Shown: positions 7,027-14,536 of the stretch, in pieces
Position numbering within the stretch: position 1 is the first letter of the stretch
Layout of the letters: each line of letters starts with the position of its first letter
Assembly: GCA_021404945.1 (NCBI GenBank)
Contig: QWHO01000009.1
Coordinates: 1 to 56,660, forward strand
Direction of reading: 5' to 3'
From: a bacterium CPR1
Lineage (GTDB): Bacteria; Vulcanimicrobiota; Xenobia; Xenobiales; QWHO01
DNA length: 56,660 bases
The notes under the pieces: model-generated
What the model was told of the DNA's origin: nothing
The model's database searches: none
Seen by the model: the letters and a program-made list of their open reading frames with translations, nothing else
Position numbers and translations under genes: made by a program

Positions 7027-9510
7027 CTACTTGCGGGTCAGCCCGCGGCTCCCCGGCTGGCTCTTCTCGCTCGGCCCCGCCGGCATGCCCTTCAACACGA
7101 AGCGCAGCACGGTCAGGCTCGAGAGGCGGATGCGGTCGTCGGGAGTGATCATCCGCTCGGAGCCGGGCAAGACCGACATGCCGTTGACGAAGGTGGGATT
7201 GGTATCGGAGCGGTGTTGCAGGTAGAAGCGCCCATCGCGATAGACCAGGCAGGCGTGCAGGCGCGAGACCTCCAGGTCATTGAGGTGGATATCGCAGTTC
7301 TTGCCCCGCCCGATCAGCACGCGCTGCTTGTTGAAGTGGAACTGCCTGCCCTGGTCTGCGTCCACGCCGCTCTCCACCTCCACCAGGTAGCTCGACAGGG
7401 TCTCCACCACGCGGCGCTCGAGAAAACGTACCTGGGTGTCACCGGTCTCGATCAGGTCGCCTGTCACCAGCACCACCTGGTCGCCCGTCTTCATGGGCAC
7501 GCGGTTGATGAAGACGACGTCCGGTGGGCCCTGATTGAGCAGGCTGAAACGGCCGGTGCGAAAGCGCAGCTGGGCCTGGGCGTTGATCACGCTCGGACCG
7601 CCCACCTCGATGTCGTTGAGGCGCTCGCCCGGACAACCGATGTTGATGACCCGGTCCTCGGTCATCTCGGCTCCCACCAGCGAGATCTGGCAGCCTCGGC
7701 GGGTTCCCTTGAGGTAGTCAAAGACATAATCGGCCCGGAAGCGCCAGGGCCAGGTCAGGGCGCCCAGGTCGGGCAGGTCCTCGCCGATGGGCGACTCCAT
7801 GAGGCTGCCAAGCTGAAGGCGCTGGGTCGTCCCCGAGGGATCGCGCTGGGGCGGTGCGGCAGCCTCGGGAGCGGTTCGCCTGGGACTTGTTCCGATGGTC
7901 CCCAGCTCGGCCAGGTCGACCTGGGCGGACTCTCCCTGCCCTGGTTGCAAGGTCTCGCGCATGGCTGTGCTCAGAGGCGGAATGGAGCGGGGAGGCCTGG
8001 GGGACTCTGCGGGGGAGGCAGCAGCGGCCCCGGCCGCCGTCTCGGTCAGGGAAACCGGCCGGCGTGGACTGCCGGGACGGGGGGGACCCAGAAATGTCGG
8101 CTCGACGGGACGCTTGGGCACGTCGGGCAGATCAGGCTCGGGGGAGGGGGGCGACACGGGAGCGGTGCGGGGCGGGGCCGGCCGGGCTTCCGGAGCCGGG
8201 GGCAGAGGGGCGACTGGAGCCGGGGGCAGAGGGGGACGGATGCTGGCCGCGCTGGACCAGGGGTCGTCGGACGCGGGCGAAAAGGCGGGCACTCCCCCCG
8301 GATAGGCCGGACCGTCTCCCACCAGGCTGCGCGGCGTGCGCACGTCATCGCCCGCGGAAGCCTCCCAGCCGGGCTCGTCCTCTTCGGGTGCGTCGAGATC
8401 GGCCGGGGAGCTGCTCTGGGGACCCGCCAGTTGGACCGAAGGTCGGAAGGGGGAGCGGGCCGAGGCCGGGGACGGCGAGCGTCGGGAGCCCTGGCCATCG
8501 GCCCGGCGCAGGATGAGCACCGTCTTGCCCATCTGCAGCACATCCCCCTCTTGCAGCAGGACAGGGGCGTCGCGGCCCACCCGTAGCTCGCGAGGCGCGC
8601 CATTCACGGTGCGTCGCACCCTGATCTCCACTGAGGTTCCGTCCGCCTGGAGAATGCCGTAGGCCTGCTCGCGCCCCTGCCAGACCAGCATGGCTTGCTC
8701 GGAGGGTAGCTCGTCGTCTTGCAGCAACACGCCGACATCCATGCGGGGGTCGGCCGAGCCGAGCGTACGGCCAATCACCAGCACACTCTCAAGCAAGGGG
8801 AATCTGCGCCCCTTGTCGGGCCCTTCTGCGACGATGATGCGAAAAGCGGCCGGGCGCTCTGCGTCGGCCCCTGTTGCATCCTCGGTCTCCGGCTCGAGCA
8901 CCGTAAAGTCGGTTGGGGCGGGGGCCGGCGGAGCCAGAGTCCGGAACGGGTTGGCACTGGCGCTGGCGTTGGTGTTGAAGCTCGACCACGGATCAGGCCC
9001 ATCGGAGGTTTTGGTGGGGGGCTTGAGGAGTCCGGAGCCCGTGCTCGGCCGGCTGGGAGCAGGCTTCTCCTCACCCAGGTTCGACAGTGCCTCCAGAATC
9101 GGGCCCACCACCGACTCGTTTTTTTTCTTCTCGGGGCCGGTCACGGCATCGCCGAGTCGCCCGCTGCGCGCGGAGCTGGCGGCCTCGGCGCTCTGCATCT
9201 CGAGTACCAGCAAGCCCAGTTGCAGCCGAGTTCCGATGGTGATGGGGTGGTGGTCGACGGGGGAGCCGTTGACCAGGCTGGCATTGGTCTTGGAGCGATG
9301 ATTCAGGATGTAGTGCTTGCGGCTGTCGTCCCAGCTTAAAATAGCGTGCACCCGAGAGACCGTGGGCTCATTGAAAAAAATCCAGCCTGGGGCCCGCTCG
9401 CCTTTCGTTTGAGCGCGTCCCAGCGTGACTTCAGGGTGGTCAAGACGGATCGTGCGTCCGCGCTCCTGCCCCTCGACCACCTTCAGTTGTAACCCGGAGG
9501 TCCAAGACAT
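7027..9510 (-). CDS. Multi-FHA domain protein with a proline-rich linker
   Basis: The protein has 827 residues. Four FHA-like domains can be read. FHA1 (about 6-110) has TLGRAQ, PTVSRVHAIL and NASLVNG. FHA2 (about 222-345) is degenerate. FHA3 (about 605-705) has NDIEVGGPSVINAQAQL. FHA4 (about 712-815) has LIGRGKNCDIHL, SRLHACLVY and TNPTFVNG. A Pro/Ala-rich, probably disordered linker of about 200 residues separates domains 2 and 3. FHA domains bind phosphothreonine, so this protein probably reads kinase output; domains 1 and 4 keep the GR...SR.H...N.G residues and are the likely binders. It is the first gene of the operon that continues with the zinc-ribbon protein and the metal ATPase. Confidence 0.85.
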   Translation of the reverse strand: MSWTSGLQLKVVEGQERGRTIRLDHPEVTLGRAQTKGERAPGWIFFNEPTVSRVHAILSWDDSRKHYILNHRSKTNASLVNGSPVDHHPITIGTRLQLGLLVLEMQSAEAASSARSGRLGDAVTGPEKKKNESVVGPILEALSNLGEEKPAPSRPSTGSGLLKPPTKTSDGPDPWSSFNTNASASANPFRTLAPPAPAPTDFTVLEPETEDATGADAERPAAFRIIVAEGPDKGRRFPLLESVLVIGRTLGSADPRMDVGVLLQDDELPSEQAMLVWQGREQAYGILQADGTSVEIRVRRTVNGAPRELRVGRDAPVLLQEGDVLQMGKTVLILRRADGQGSRRSPSPASARSPFRPSVQLAGPQSSSPADLDAPEEDEPGWEASAGDDVRTPRSLVGDGPAYPGGVPAFSPASDDPWSSAASIRPPLPPAPVAPLPPAPEARPAPPRTAPVSPPSPEPDLPDVPKRPVEPTFLGPPRPGSPRRPVSLTETAAGAAAASPAESPRPPRSIPPLSTAMRETLQPGQGESAQVDLAELGTIGTSPRRTAPEAAAPPQRDPSGTTQRLQLGSLMESPIGEDLPDLGALTWPWRFRADYVFDYLKGTRRGCQISLVGAEMTEDRVINIGCPGERLNDIEVGGPSVINAQAQLRFRTGRFSLLNQGPPDVVFINRVPMKTGDQVVLVTGDLIETGDTQVRFLERRVVETLSSYLVEVESGVDADQGRQFHFNKQRVLIGRGKNCDIHLNDLEVSRLHACLVYRDGRFYLQHRSDTNPTFVNGMSVLPGSERMITPDDRIRLSSLTVLRFVLKGMPAGPSEKSQPGSRGLTRK

Positions 9511-9646
9511 TCCGGAACTCTTTGCCCCTTTTCGCCCCAGCCTTCGGCCAGCTGCCCGACCGTCTACTCCCGCACGTTCAGGTTTCTACGTCCGACGGGT
9601 GGTCCCCTCCGGTGCCATTACAGTCCGGCGGTGCGACGGAGTCCCC

Positions 9647-11311
9647 TCAGGTCGAAGCCGGTGTTTCTTCTGGCTGGGGGGGCGAGCAGGCTGCCAGGGC
9701 CTGCTCGAGGGCCGTCAACAAAGGGCGTAGCGAGTCCGGGTCACGGGCCGAAATGGCCGGGGCGGTCCAGGTGGCCAGGATGTCGGCCCGCGCGGCGGGC
9801 GAGACCCGGTCTACCTTGTTGAAGCACATCAGCACGGGAAGATTGTCCAGAGCCAGGTCGGCCAGGATCTGCTCCACCGCCATGACCTGATCGGTGAAGT
9901 GGGGATTGGACATGTCCACCAGGTGGAGCAGCAGGTCGGCTTCCCCCAGCTCCTCCAGCGTGGCTCGGAAAGCCCGGGCCAACTCGTCGGGCAGCTCGCG
10001 AATGAAGCCCACCGTATCGGTCAGGATGGCTTCCCGTCCCGGGGCCAGCCAGAGCCGCCGCGAGGTGGGATCCAGGGTGGCAAAAAGTCGATTCTCGGCC
10101 AGCACCTTGCTGCCGGTCAGCGTGTTGAGCAAGGTCGACTTCCCGGCGTTGGTGTAGCCGATGATGGAGACCACCGGAATCCCGGCTCGACGTCTCTGGG
10201 TGCGGCGCAGGGCGCGCTCGCGCGAGAGCCCTTCGAGCTCGCGCTCGAGTCGAGCGATGCGATCGCGCACCTGGCGCCTGAGCGCTTCGATCTTGGTCTC
10301 GCCCGGACCGCGGGCCCCGATACCGCCCGTCAGCCGACTCAAGAAGTCGTCACGTAAGACCAGGCGGGGCAGGCTGTACTTCAACATGGCCAGCTCCACC
10401 TGCAGCTTGCCCCCCCGACTCCGGGCCCGATCGGCGAAGATCTCCAGGATCAGCTGGGTCCGGTCCCACACCTCCAGATCGCCGAACTCGGAGATGGCGC
10501 GCACCTGCGAGCCCGATAGCTCGCCTTCGAACACGATCATGTCGGCCCGCTTTTGCATGCAGTGGATGTAGAGCTCTTTCATCTTGCCGCTGCCCACCAC
10601 AAACTTGGGATCCAGTCGCGGCCTGCGCTGGGCCACCACGTCCACCACCTCGAGTCCGGCTGATTCGGCCAGGTCGCGCAACTCTTCGAGGTTCTCCTCC
10701 AGAGCATCCAGCCGGTCGGTGGTCACTCCCACCAGCACGGCCCGCTTCTTGTTGCTGCCGACCTTGCGCGAGCGATGGACCAGGCTGGCGAGCTCCTCTT
10801 CCAGGTCATTGATGAACTGGGTGAAGTCGAGCTCGAGCTCGTGCACCGTGGTGGGAGACTCCACCACCCAGGGCTCCGCGTCTTCTGCTCCGGGTCGCAG
10901 GTAGGCCCAGTGAAGACGACCGGGCAGCCCGTTTTCCCGGGCCTCGATGGCGGCGATCAGATCAAAGCGCAGCAAGGCCAGGTCGGTGAGGTCATCGTGG
11001 CTCAGACTCTCGCCTCGCAGGTGGGTGTGCAGGAAGCGCAGGCCCCGGAAACGAGACTTGCCCACCCGGTAGCGGCCCATCTCGGTCAAGGTGATCTGGC
11101 GGGCGTCGCCCACGATCAGGTCCTCGATGCGTCCACGCCGGTCGACGAGCAGGCCGACCTGGCGTCCGAGCTCTCGAGACAACTCGCACAGACTGCGCGC
11201 CAGCTCGACCGAGATCACCTCGTCGGGCGGAATGCGCCTCTGGGCAAGTTTCTGGAGCCGTTGAATCTGGCTTGGTTTCAGGCCGAGAGTATGGCCTTTA
11301 GGCTTCTTGAT
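9647..11311 (-). CDS. hflX: GTPase HflX with N-terminal extension; probable non-standard start
   Basis: HflX is a ribosome-associated GTPase that splits stalled or heat-damaged 70S ribosomes. The order is: an extended N-terminal domain, the glycine-rich HflX segment ([16 protein letters not shown]), then the G domain with GYTNAGKST (G1), DTVGFIREL (G3) and NKVD (G4). The first ordinary start codon is GTG 11218. However, the frame upstream of it reads [20 protein letters not shown] and then IPPDE, which matches the usual N-terminus of extended HflX proteins. The only well-placed ribosome site (GAGGAG at about 11321-11326) lies 9 nt before an ATC codon at 11311, and no in-frame ATG, GTG or TTG occurs upstream. 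I therefore place the start at ATC 11311, with CTG 11281 or GTG 11218 as alternatives. Confidence 0.85.
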   Translation of the reverse strand: MKKPKGHTLGLKPSQIQRLQKLAQRRIPPDEVISVELARSLCELSRELGRQVGLLVDRRGRIEDLIVGDARQITLTEMGRYRVGKSRFRGLRFLHTHLRGESLSHDDLTDLALLRFDLIAAIEARENGLPGRLHWAYLRPGAEDAEPWVVESPTTVHELELDFTQFINDLEEELASLVHRSRKVGSNKKRAVLVGVTTDRLDALEENLEELRDLAESAGLEVVDVVAQRRPRLDPKFVVGSGKMKELYIHCMQKRADMIVFEGELSGSQVRAISEFGDLEVWDRTQLILEIFADRARSRGGKLQVELAMLKYSLPRLVLRDDFLSRLTGGIGARGPGETKIEALRRQVRDRIARLERELEGLSRERALRRTQRRRAGIPVVSIIGYTNAGKSTLLNTLTGSKVLAENRLFATLDPTSRRLWLAPGREAILTDTVGFIRELPDELARAFRATLEELGEADLLLHLVDMSNPHFTDQVMAVEQILADLALDNLPVLMCFNKVDRVSPAARADILATWTAPAISARDPDSLRPLLTALEQALAACSPPQPEETPAST

Positions 11312-11481
11312 ACCGAATCGCTCCTCGTGTGTGAGGCGCCGCGCTTCGCAATCTTCGCAGTAGCGCGGTGCCGTTCAACAAAATGCCTTCAGCTCCGCGC
11401 TCTCTTGACCTGAAGCGGGGCCTTCAGACAGTCTGTCGGCGCCAGCTCCTGCAAAACCCCTCAGCACTTGCCTTGAAATGG

Positions 11482-11500
11482 GAACGCGCGGGACTGTCGA
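11482..11500 (+). repeat. Copy 1 of the 19-nt motif GAACGCGCGGGACTGTCGA
   Basis: An exact 19-nt match to positions 37472-37490, both on the plus strand. At 37441-37487 the motif forms the right arm of an inverted repeat; at this copy I see no matching left arm. A chance match of this length is unlikely in 57 kb even at high GC, so this is probably a small dispersed element. Confidence 0.6.
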
Positions 11501-11632
11501 TGGCTGGAACGTTTCGTGACCGGGCGGAGTTTCCTTTGCCCGCGCCTCAGTCTGGGGCGAGGCCGTGCGGGCCAGATAACCGCGGTAAAGAGGTGGTCGG
11601 GCCCCCAACCCCGTTGTGTCTGGCTCCTGGCG

Positions 11633-11661
11633 AAAAAAGAGAAAGGCGCCTGTTGGCGCCT
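11633..11661 (-). terminator. Intrinsic terminator of the small membrane-protein gene
   Basis: On the minus strand a 7-bp perfect stem AGGCGCC/GGCGCCT with a four-base loop is followed by TTTCTCTTTTTT. This is a textbook rho-independent terminator about 45 nt after the stop codon at 11707. It supports the reality of the 67-residue gene. Confidence 0.85.
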
Positions 11662-11706
11662 CGGGGCCGGGGAGCCGGCCCAACTCTTCCAGCGGCCTGG
11701 CTCGAG

Positions 11707-11910
11707 CTACTGGCGCACAAAGCCCCACATGAAGAGCAGTGACAAGACGAGGTAGGCCAGTTGCTGGGGCGACCCGAACTGGACAGATTGCGTGGCAAGA
11801 ACTGATGTGGAAAGCCCGGCAACCCAGTACATCCAGCTGTTTGGAATCGCGTAAACCTGCATCGTAGGCTCCTCGCTGGTCGCTGACCGTGCCGTGACCG
11901 GGGTTTCCAT
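11707..11910 (-). CDS. Small two-helix membrane protein
   Basis: The protein has 67 residues. It starts at ATG 11910 behind an excellent ribosome site (AAGGAGGAGG, 6 nt before the ATG), and an intrinsic terminator follows the stop. About 16 polar residues are followed by two hydrophobic stretches: MYWVAGLSTSVLAT and LAYLVLSLLFMWGFV, ending in RQ. The second ATG (residue 17, MQVYAIPNSW) is possible but has no ribosome site. I do not recognise the family. It appears to be transcribed alone. Confidence 0.75.
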   Translation of the reverse strand: METPVTARSATSEEPTMQVYAIPNSWMYWVAGLSTSVLATQSVQFGSPQQLAYLVLSLLFMWGFVRQ

Positions 11911-12074
11911 CGCGTTCCTCCTCCTTGTTTACGGGGTATTGAAGGTAGTATTGCGGTGAACCCGACCAGGCTGCTGTTGTCGTCATTGTAACAGAAACCG
12001 TGCCCGGACGGAAGTGATCTGGCTCACACGGCACGGGCCTGGCAGGTCCGATTTGCCAGAAACTTGAAGATTTA

Positions 12075-12836
12075 GTGGTGTTCAAGCATCTGGTCCAAGG
12101 CTTGAAAGGTCTGGTGCTCGGTCGCCAAGGCGCTCTGCCCGGGCTCGAGGACCGTCGCCAGTTGGTGAGGATGCGCTGCGACTACCCGGTGATCGTCAAG
12201 CTGGGCGAGGCCATGTTCGCAGCCAGGGTCACCGACATCAGCTCGCAGGGACTGCGGCTGGTGGTTCCCGAGGTAGAGCGACCTCCAAGGAAAGACTCGC
12301 TGGTGCTGGTCTCCTATCGGCCGGGCGGAGTGCCCACCGGAAGACAGCGACTTCGTTGCCGGGTGATCTGGACGCGCCGCCAGCGCAACCGCGCCCTCGT
12401 CGAGTTCGGCCTGGCCTATGACGACAACCAGGAGAACCTCAAGTTCTCCTGGGCTCAGGTCTTGCTGCAAGAGCTCGGATTCGACGACCGCCGGCTCTAC
12501 CGCCGGCGGGCCCTGCGCGTCGACCTGCAGCTCCCGGTGGTGCTGCGGCCGCTGGAAGGCGGGGCCGACCGGCCGGGCGAGCTGCTCAACCTGGGCGTGG
12601 GCGGCCTTTTGTGCCGCACCGCCGAGGAGCTTTCCCCCGGTACCCTGGTGCGGGTCTCGCTTGGCCCCTATCGCAAGCTGCCTGCTCTGGCGATCAACGG
12701 TCGGGTGGTCTCCAACCGGCCCGATCCCGATGGGGTCGGTGACCGCCACGGCATTCGCTTCCTGGGCTATGAGACGCCCGAGATCAAACTGCTTGGCAGC
12801 TATGTGATCGAGACTTTGAGAGAGCGGTATGCCTGA
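12075..12836 (+). CDS. Tandem PilZ domain protein
   Basis: The protein has 253 residues starting at GTG 12075; the ribosome site is weak. The first PilZ domain (about 27-120) has RQLVRMR and VTDISSQGLRL, the full c-di-GMP-binding pattern RxxxR plus D/NxSxxG. The second (about 138-245) has RRLYRRRALR and LLNLGVGGLLC, in which the D/N-x-S motif is altered to NLGVGG, so ligand binding may be weakened. Two PilZ folds in one chain occur in receptors where one domain binds and the other is structural. No output domain is attached. It stands alone between oppositely oriented genes. Confidence 0.8.
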   Translation: MVFKHLVQGLKGLVLGRQGALPGLEDRRQLVRMRCDYPVIVKLGEAMFAARVTDISSQGLRLVVPEVERPPRKDSLVLVSYRPGGVPTGRQRLRCRVIWTRRQRNRALVEFGLAYDDNQENLKFSWAQVLLQELGFDDRRLYRRRALRVDLQLPVVLRPLEGGADRPGELLNLGVGGLLCRTAEELSPGTLVRVSLGPYRKLPALAINGRVVSNRPDPDGVGDRHGIRFLGYETPEIKLLGSYVIETLRERYA

Positions 12837-12959
12837 CCGTCGGCTGGGCCGAGGCCCGCGGGCCACACGCCGCGACTGGGGCGCTCCAGGTAGAGCGACC
12901 AAACCTCAGAACGACCCGAGCTCCCAGGAAGCTCCCGCGTTGACGGGCGACGCGTGGGC

Positions 12960-13412
12960 CTATGGACTCTCCGATGGCAGATTCTCCAAATCTGCGAGGT
13001 CCTTGAAGCGACCCGAGGCCTTCTTGTTGGTGCGAAGGTCGCTGAGACTGATCAAAGTGACGGGGACGTCACCAGCCAGGGTCATTTCTCGGCGAGAATA
13101 GCACTCTTCAAAGCGAACTCCATCGATGTGCGTGGTGACTTCGAGTCGATTGGGAGGCACCCCGAGTCTCACAATCCCACGCGGGCGGAGAAAGAGCTCC
13201 TCTGTCACTCCGTCGGAAAAGCCAAACTCCCGAAGAACCCGTACGAGTCGCGAGGCGACCTCGGGAGAAATCGGAACCCAGATGTCCATGTCACCAGTAG
13301 CCCGAGGATAACCGTAGAAGCCGACTGCATACCCGCCGATCAGCAGATACTGGACCTTATGCTCGTTGAGCAACCTCAAGAAGTCTGAGAAGTCCGGCGG
13401 CAATGGCCTCAT
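12960..13412 (-). CDS. Nucleotidyltransferase-fold protein (MNT/AbiEii-like)
   Basis: The protein has 150 residues from ATG 13412. It contains the polymerase-beta-type nucleotidyltransferase signature: GG26-27 in LLIGGYAVGFYGYPRATGDM, then the metal-binding pair D41-x-D43 (GDMDIW). Such minimal nucleotidyltransferases often work as one half of a toxin-antitoxin-like pair, modifying a partner or tRNA. The upstream gene (13357-13560), a small acidic helical protein, overlaps it by 56 nt. The longer frame starting at 13505 lies inside that partner and was not chosen. Confidence 0.7.
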   Translation of the reverse strand: MRPLPPDFSDFLRLLNEHKVQYLLIGGYAVGFYGYPRATGDMDIWVPISPEVASRLVRVLREFGFSDGVTEELFLRPRGIVRLGVPPNRLEVTTHIDGVRFEECYSRREMTLAGDVPVTLISLSDLRTNKKASGRFKDLADLENLPSESP

Positions 13413-13560
13413 CGCCGTAGTTTCTTCGGCGCAACTCCTCCATGAGCTCCCAGCGTTGCAGAGGGGACAAAGACCAGTAATACTCCCGGTCCTGACGGTC
13501 TGCATCTTCGAAGGAGTCCACCCAGGTCAGCCGAGCCTCGATGTCGCGATGAGTGTCCAC
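13357..13560 (-). CDS. Small helical partner of the nucleotidyltransferase
   Basis: The protein has 67 residues. The pattern ADRQDREYYWSLSP followed by QRWELMEELRRRNYG is one I associate with short proteins encoded directly before AbiEii/MNT-type nucleotidyltransferases. The 56-nt overlap with that gene implies coupled translation. Its role is unproven: antitoxin or partner subunit is the likely guess. No DNA-binding motif is visible. Confidence 0.6.
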   Translation of the reverse strand: MDTHRDIEARLTWVDSFEDADRQDREYYWSLSPLQRWELMEELRRRNYGDEAIAAGLLRLLEVAQRA

Positions 13561-13680
13561 GTCTCTTTATTCCATTCGCGGCTGTTCCCAGCCTGCGTGC
13601 CCAGCTCTTTCGCTGGGGAGAGGATAGGGCTCGACCAGCAGGCGCGCAGGCCGTGAGGCAAAGACAGATGGCTGAAGAGG

Positions 13681-13710
13681 AACCCCCTTGACACGGTTTG
13701 CCGGCTGCGC
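13681..13710 (-). repeat. Partial copy of the 41-nt hairpin repeat
   Basis: Read on the minus strand, these 30 nt match the left arm and loop of the repeat at 31566 and 56262 with two differences. The right arm is not conserved here, so it cannot fold like the others. A TGGGCGTC flank 5' of the repeat is shared with the copy at 56262. Confidence 0.65.
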
Positions 13711-13747
13711 GACGCCCAGCACTCGGGACAGAGGAGCCAGGCCTCCT

Positions 13748-13777
13748 CGAGGGCCGGACCTGCTAAGGTCCGGCCCT
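13748..13777 (-). terminator. Strong hairpin after sodA
   Basis: A perfect 12-bp inverted repeat, GAGGGCCGGACC and GGTCCGGCCCTC, with a six-base loop, begins 6 nt beyond the sodA stop codon. There is no T-run on either strand, so it is a factor-dependent terminator or an mRNA 3'-end stabiliser rather than a classical intrinsic terminator. Confidence 0.7.
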
Positions 13778-13783
13778 CACTGA

Positions 13784-14407
13784 CTACTTCGCGGCTGCGT
13801 ACTTCTCGCTGACCGCTTTCCAGTTGACCACGTTCCAGAAGGCGGCCACATAGTCGGGGCGACGGTTCTGGTAGTTGAGGTAGTAGGCGTGCTCCCACAC
13901 GTCCAGCCCCAGAATGGGAGTGGCGCCATCGGTGAGAGGGCTGTCCTGATTGGGAGTGGAGGTGACCTCGAGCTTGCCTCCCTTGACCACCAGCCAGGCC
14001 CAGCCGCTGCCAAAGCGGGTGATGCCGGCCTGGCCGAACTTCTCCTTGAAGGAGGCGAAGTCTCCGAAGGTAGCTTTGATGGCCTCGGCCAGCTCGCCGG
14101 TGGGCTCACCTCCGGCGTTGGGGCCGATCACCTCCCAGAACAGGGTGTGGTTATGGTGTCCGCCACCGTTGTTGCGCACGGCCATGCGAACAGCCTCGGG
14201 CACGTTGTTGAGGTTCTTGAGGATCTCCTCGATGGTCTTGTTCTGCCAGTCGGGGTGGCCTTCCAGAGCCTTGTTCAGGTTGGTGACGTAAGCCTGATGG
14301 TGCTTGTCGTGGTGAATCTCCATGGTCTTTGCATCGATATGCGGCTCCAGCGCGTTGAAGGCGTAAGCCAGCGCGGGCACGGTAAAAGGTGCGGTCTGCG
14401 TGGTCAT
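13784..14407 (-). CDS. sodA: Superoxide dismutase, Mn type
   Basis: The protein has 207 residues, the normal length, and starts at ATG 14407 after GGAGGAATCACA. It converts superoxide to oxygen and peroxide. Metal ligands are H32 ([13 protein letters not shown]), H87 (HNHTLFW), D169 and H173 (DVWEHAYY). The outer-sphere glutamine sits in TPNQDSP (Q154), the position used by Mn enzymes, and the Fe-type glutamine near the second histidine is missing, so Mn is the likely metal. There is no signal peptide, so it is cytoplasmic. It is transcribed alone and ends with a strong hairpin. Confidence 0.95.
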   Translation of the reverse strand: MTTQTAPFTVPALAYAFNALEPHIDAKTMEIHHDKHHQAYVTNLNKALEGHPDWQNKTIEEILKNLNNVPEAVRMAVRNNGGGHHNHTLFWEVIGPNAGGEPTGELAEAIKATFGDFASFKEKFGQAGITRFGSGWAWLVVKGGKLEVTSTPNQDSPLTDGATPILGLDVWEHAYYLNYQNRRPDYVAAFWNVVNWKAVSEKYAAAK

Positions 14408-14536
14408 TGTGATTCCTCCGGTTTCGGGTTTGGGACCTGACTATGTATGCCTTCCTGGCAACGAACTCCTGTCCGCAGGCAATCCTCTAACGCAGTTCGA
14501 ATGCGCAGACACGCGACCAGCGAACGAGGAGGCTGA

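Larger units (their letters stand above)
11312..11706. other. Intergenic stretch between hflX and the small membrane-protein gene
   Basis: About 395 bases without a convincing gene. It holds the hflX ribosome site, one copy of a 19-nt motif repeated at 37472 (here at 11482-11500) and the intrinsic terminator at 11633-11661. A minus-strand open frame crosses the whole region, but it overlaps the terminator and the small membrane-protein gene in another frame, so I do not call it. Confidence 0.6.

Noticed and set aside
11375-12085. Minus-strand frame of 236 residues
   Set aside because: It runs through the intrinsic terminator and the 67-residue membrane-protein gene, which has a strong ribosome site and better composition.
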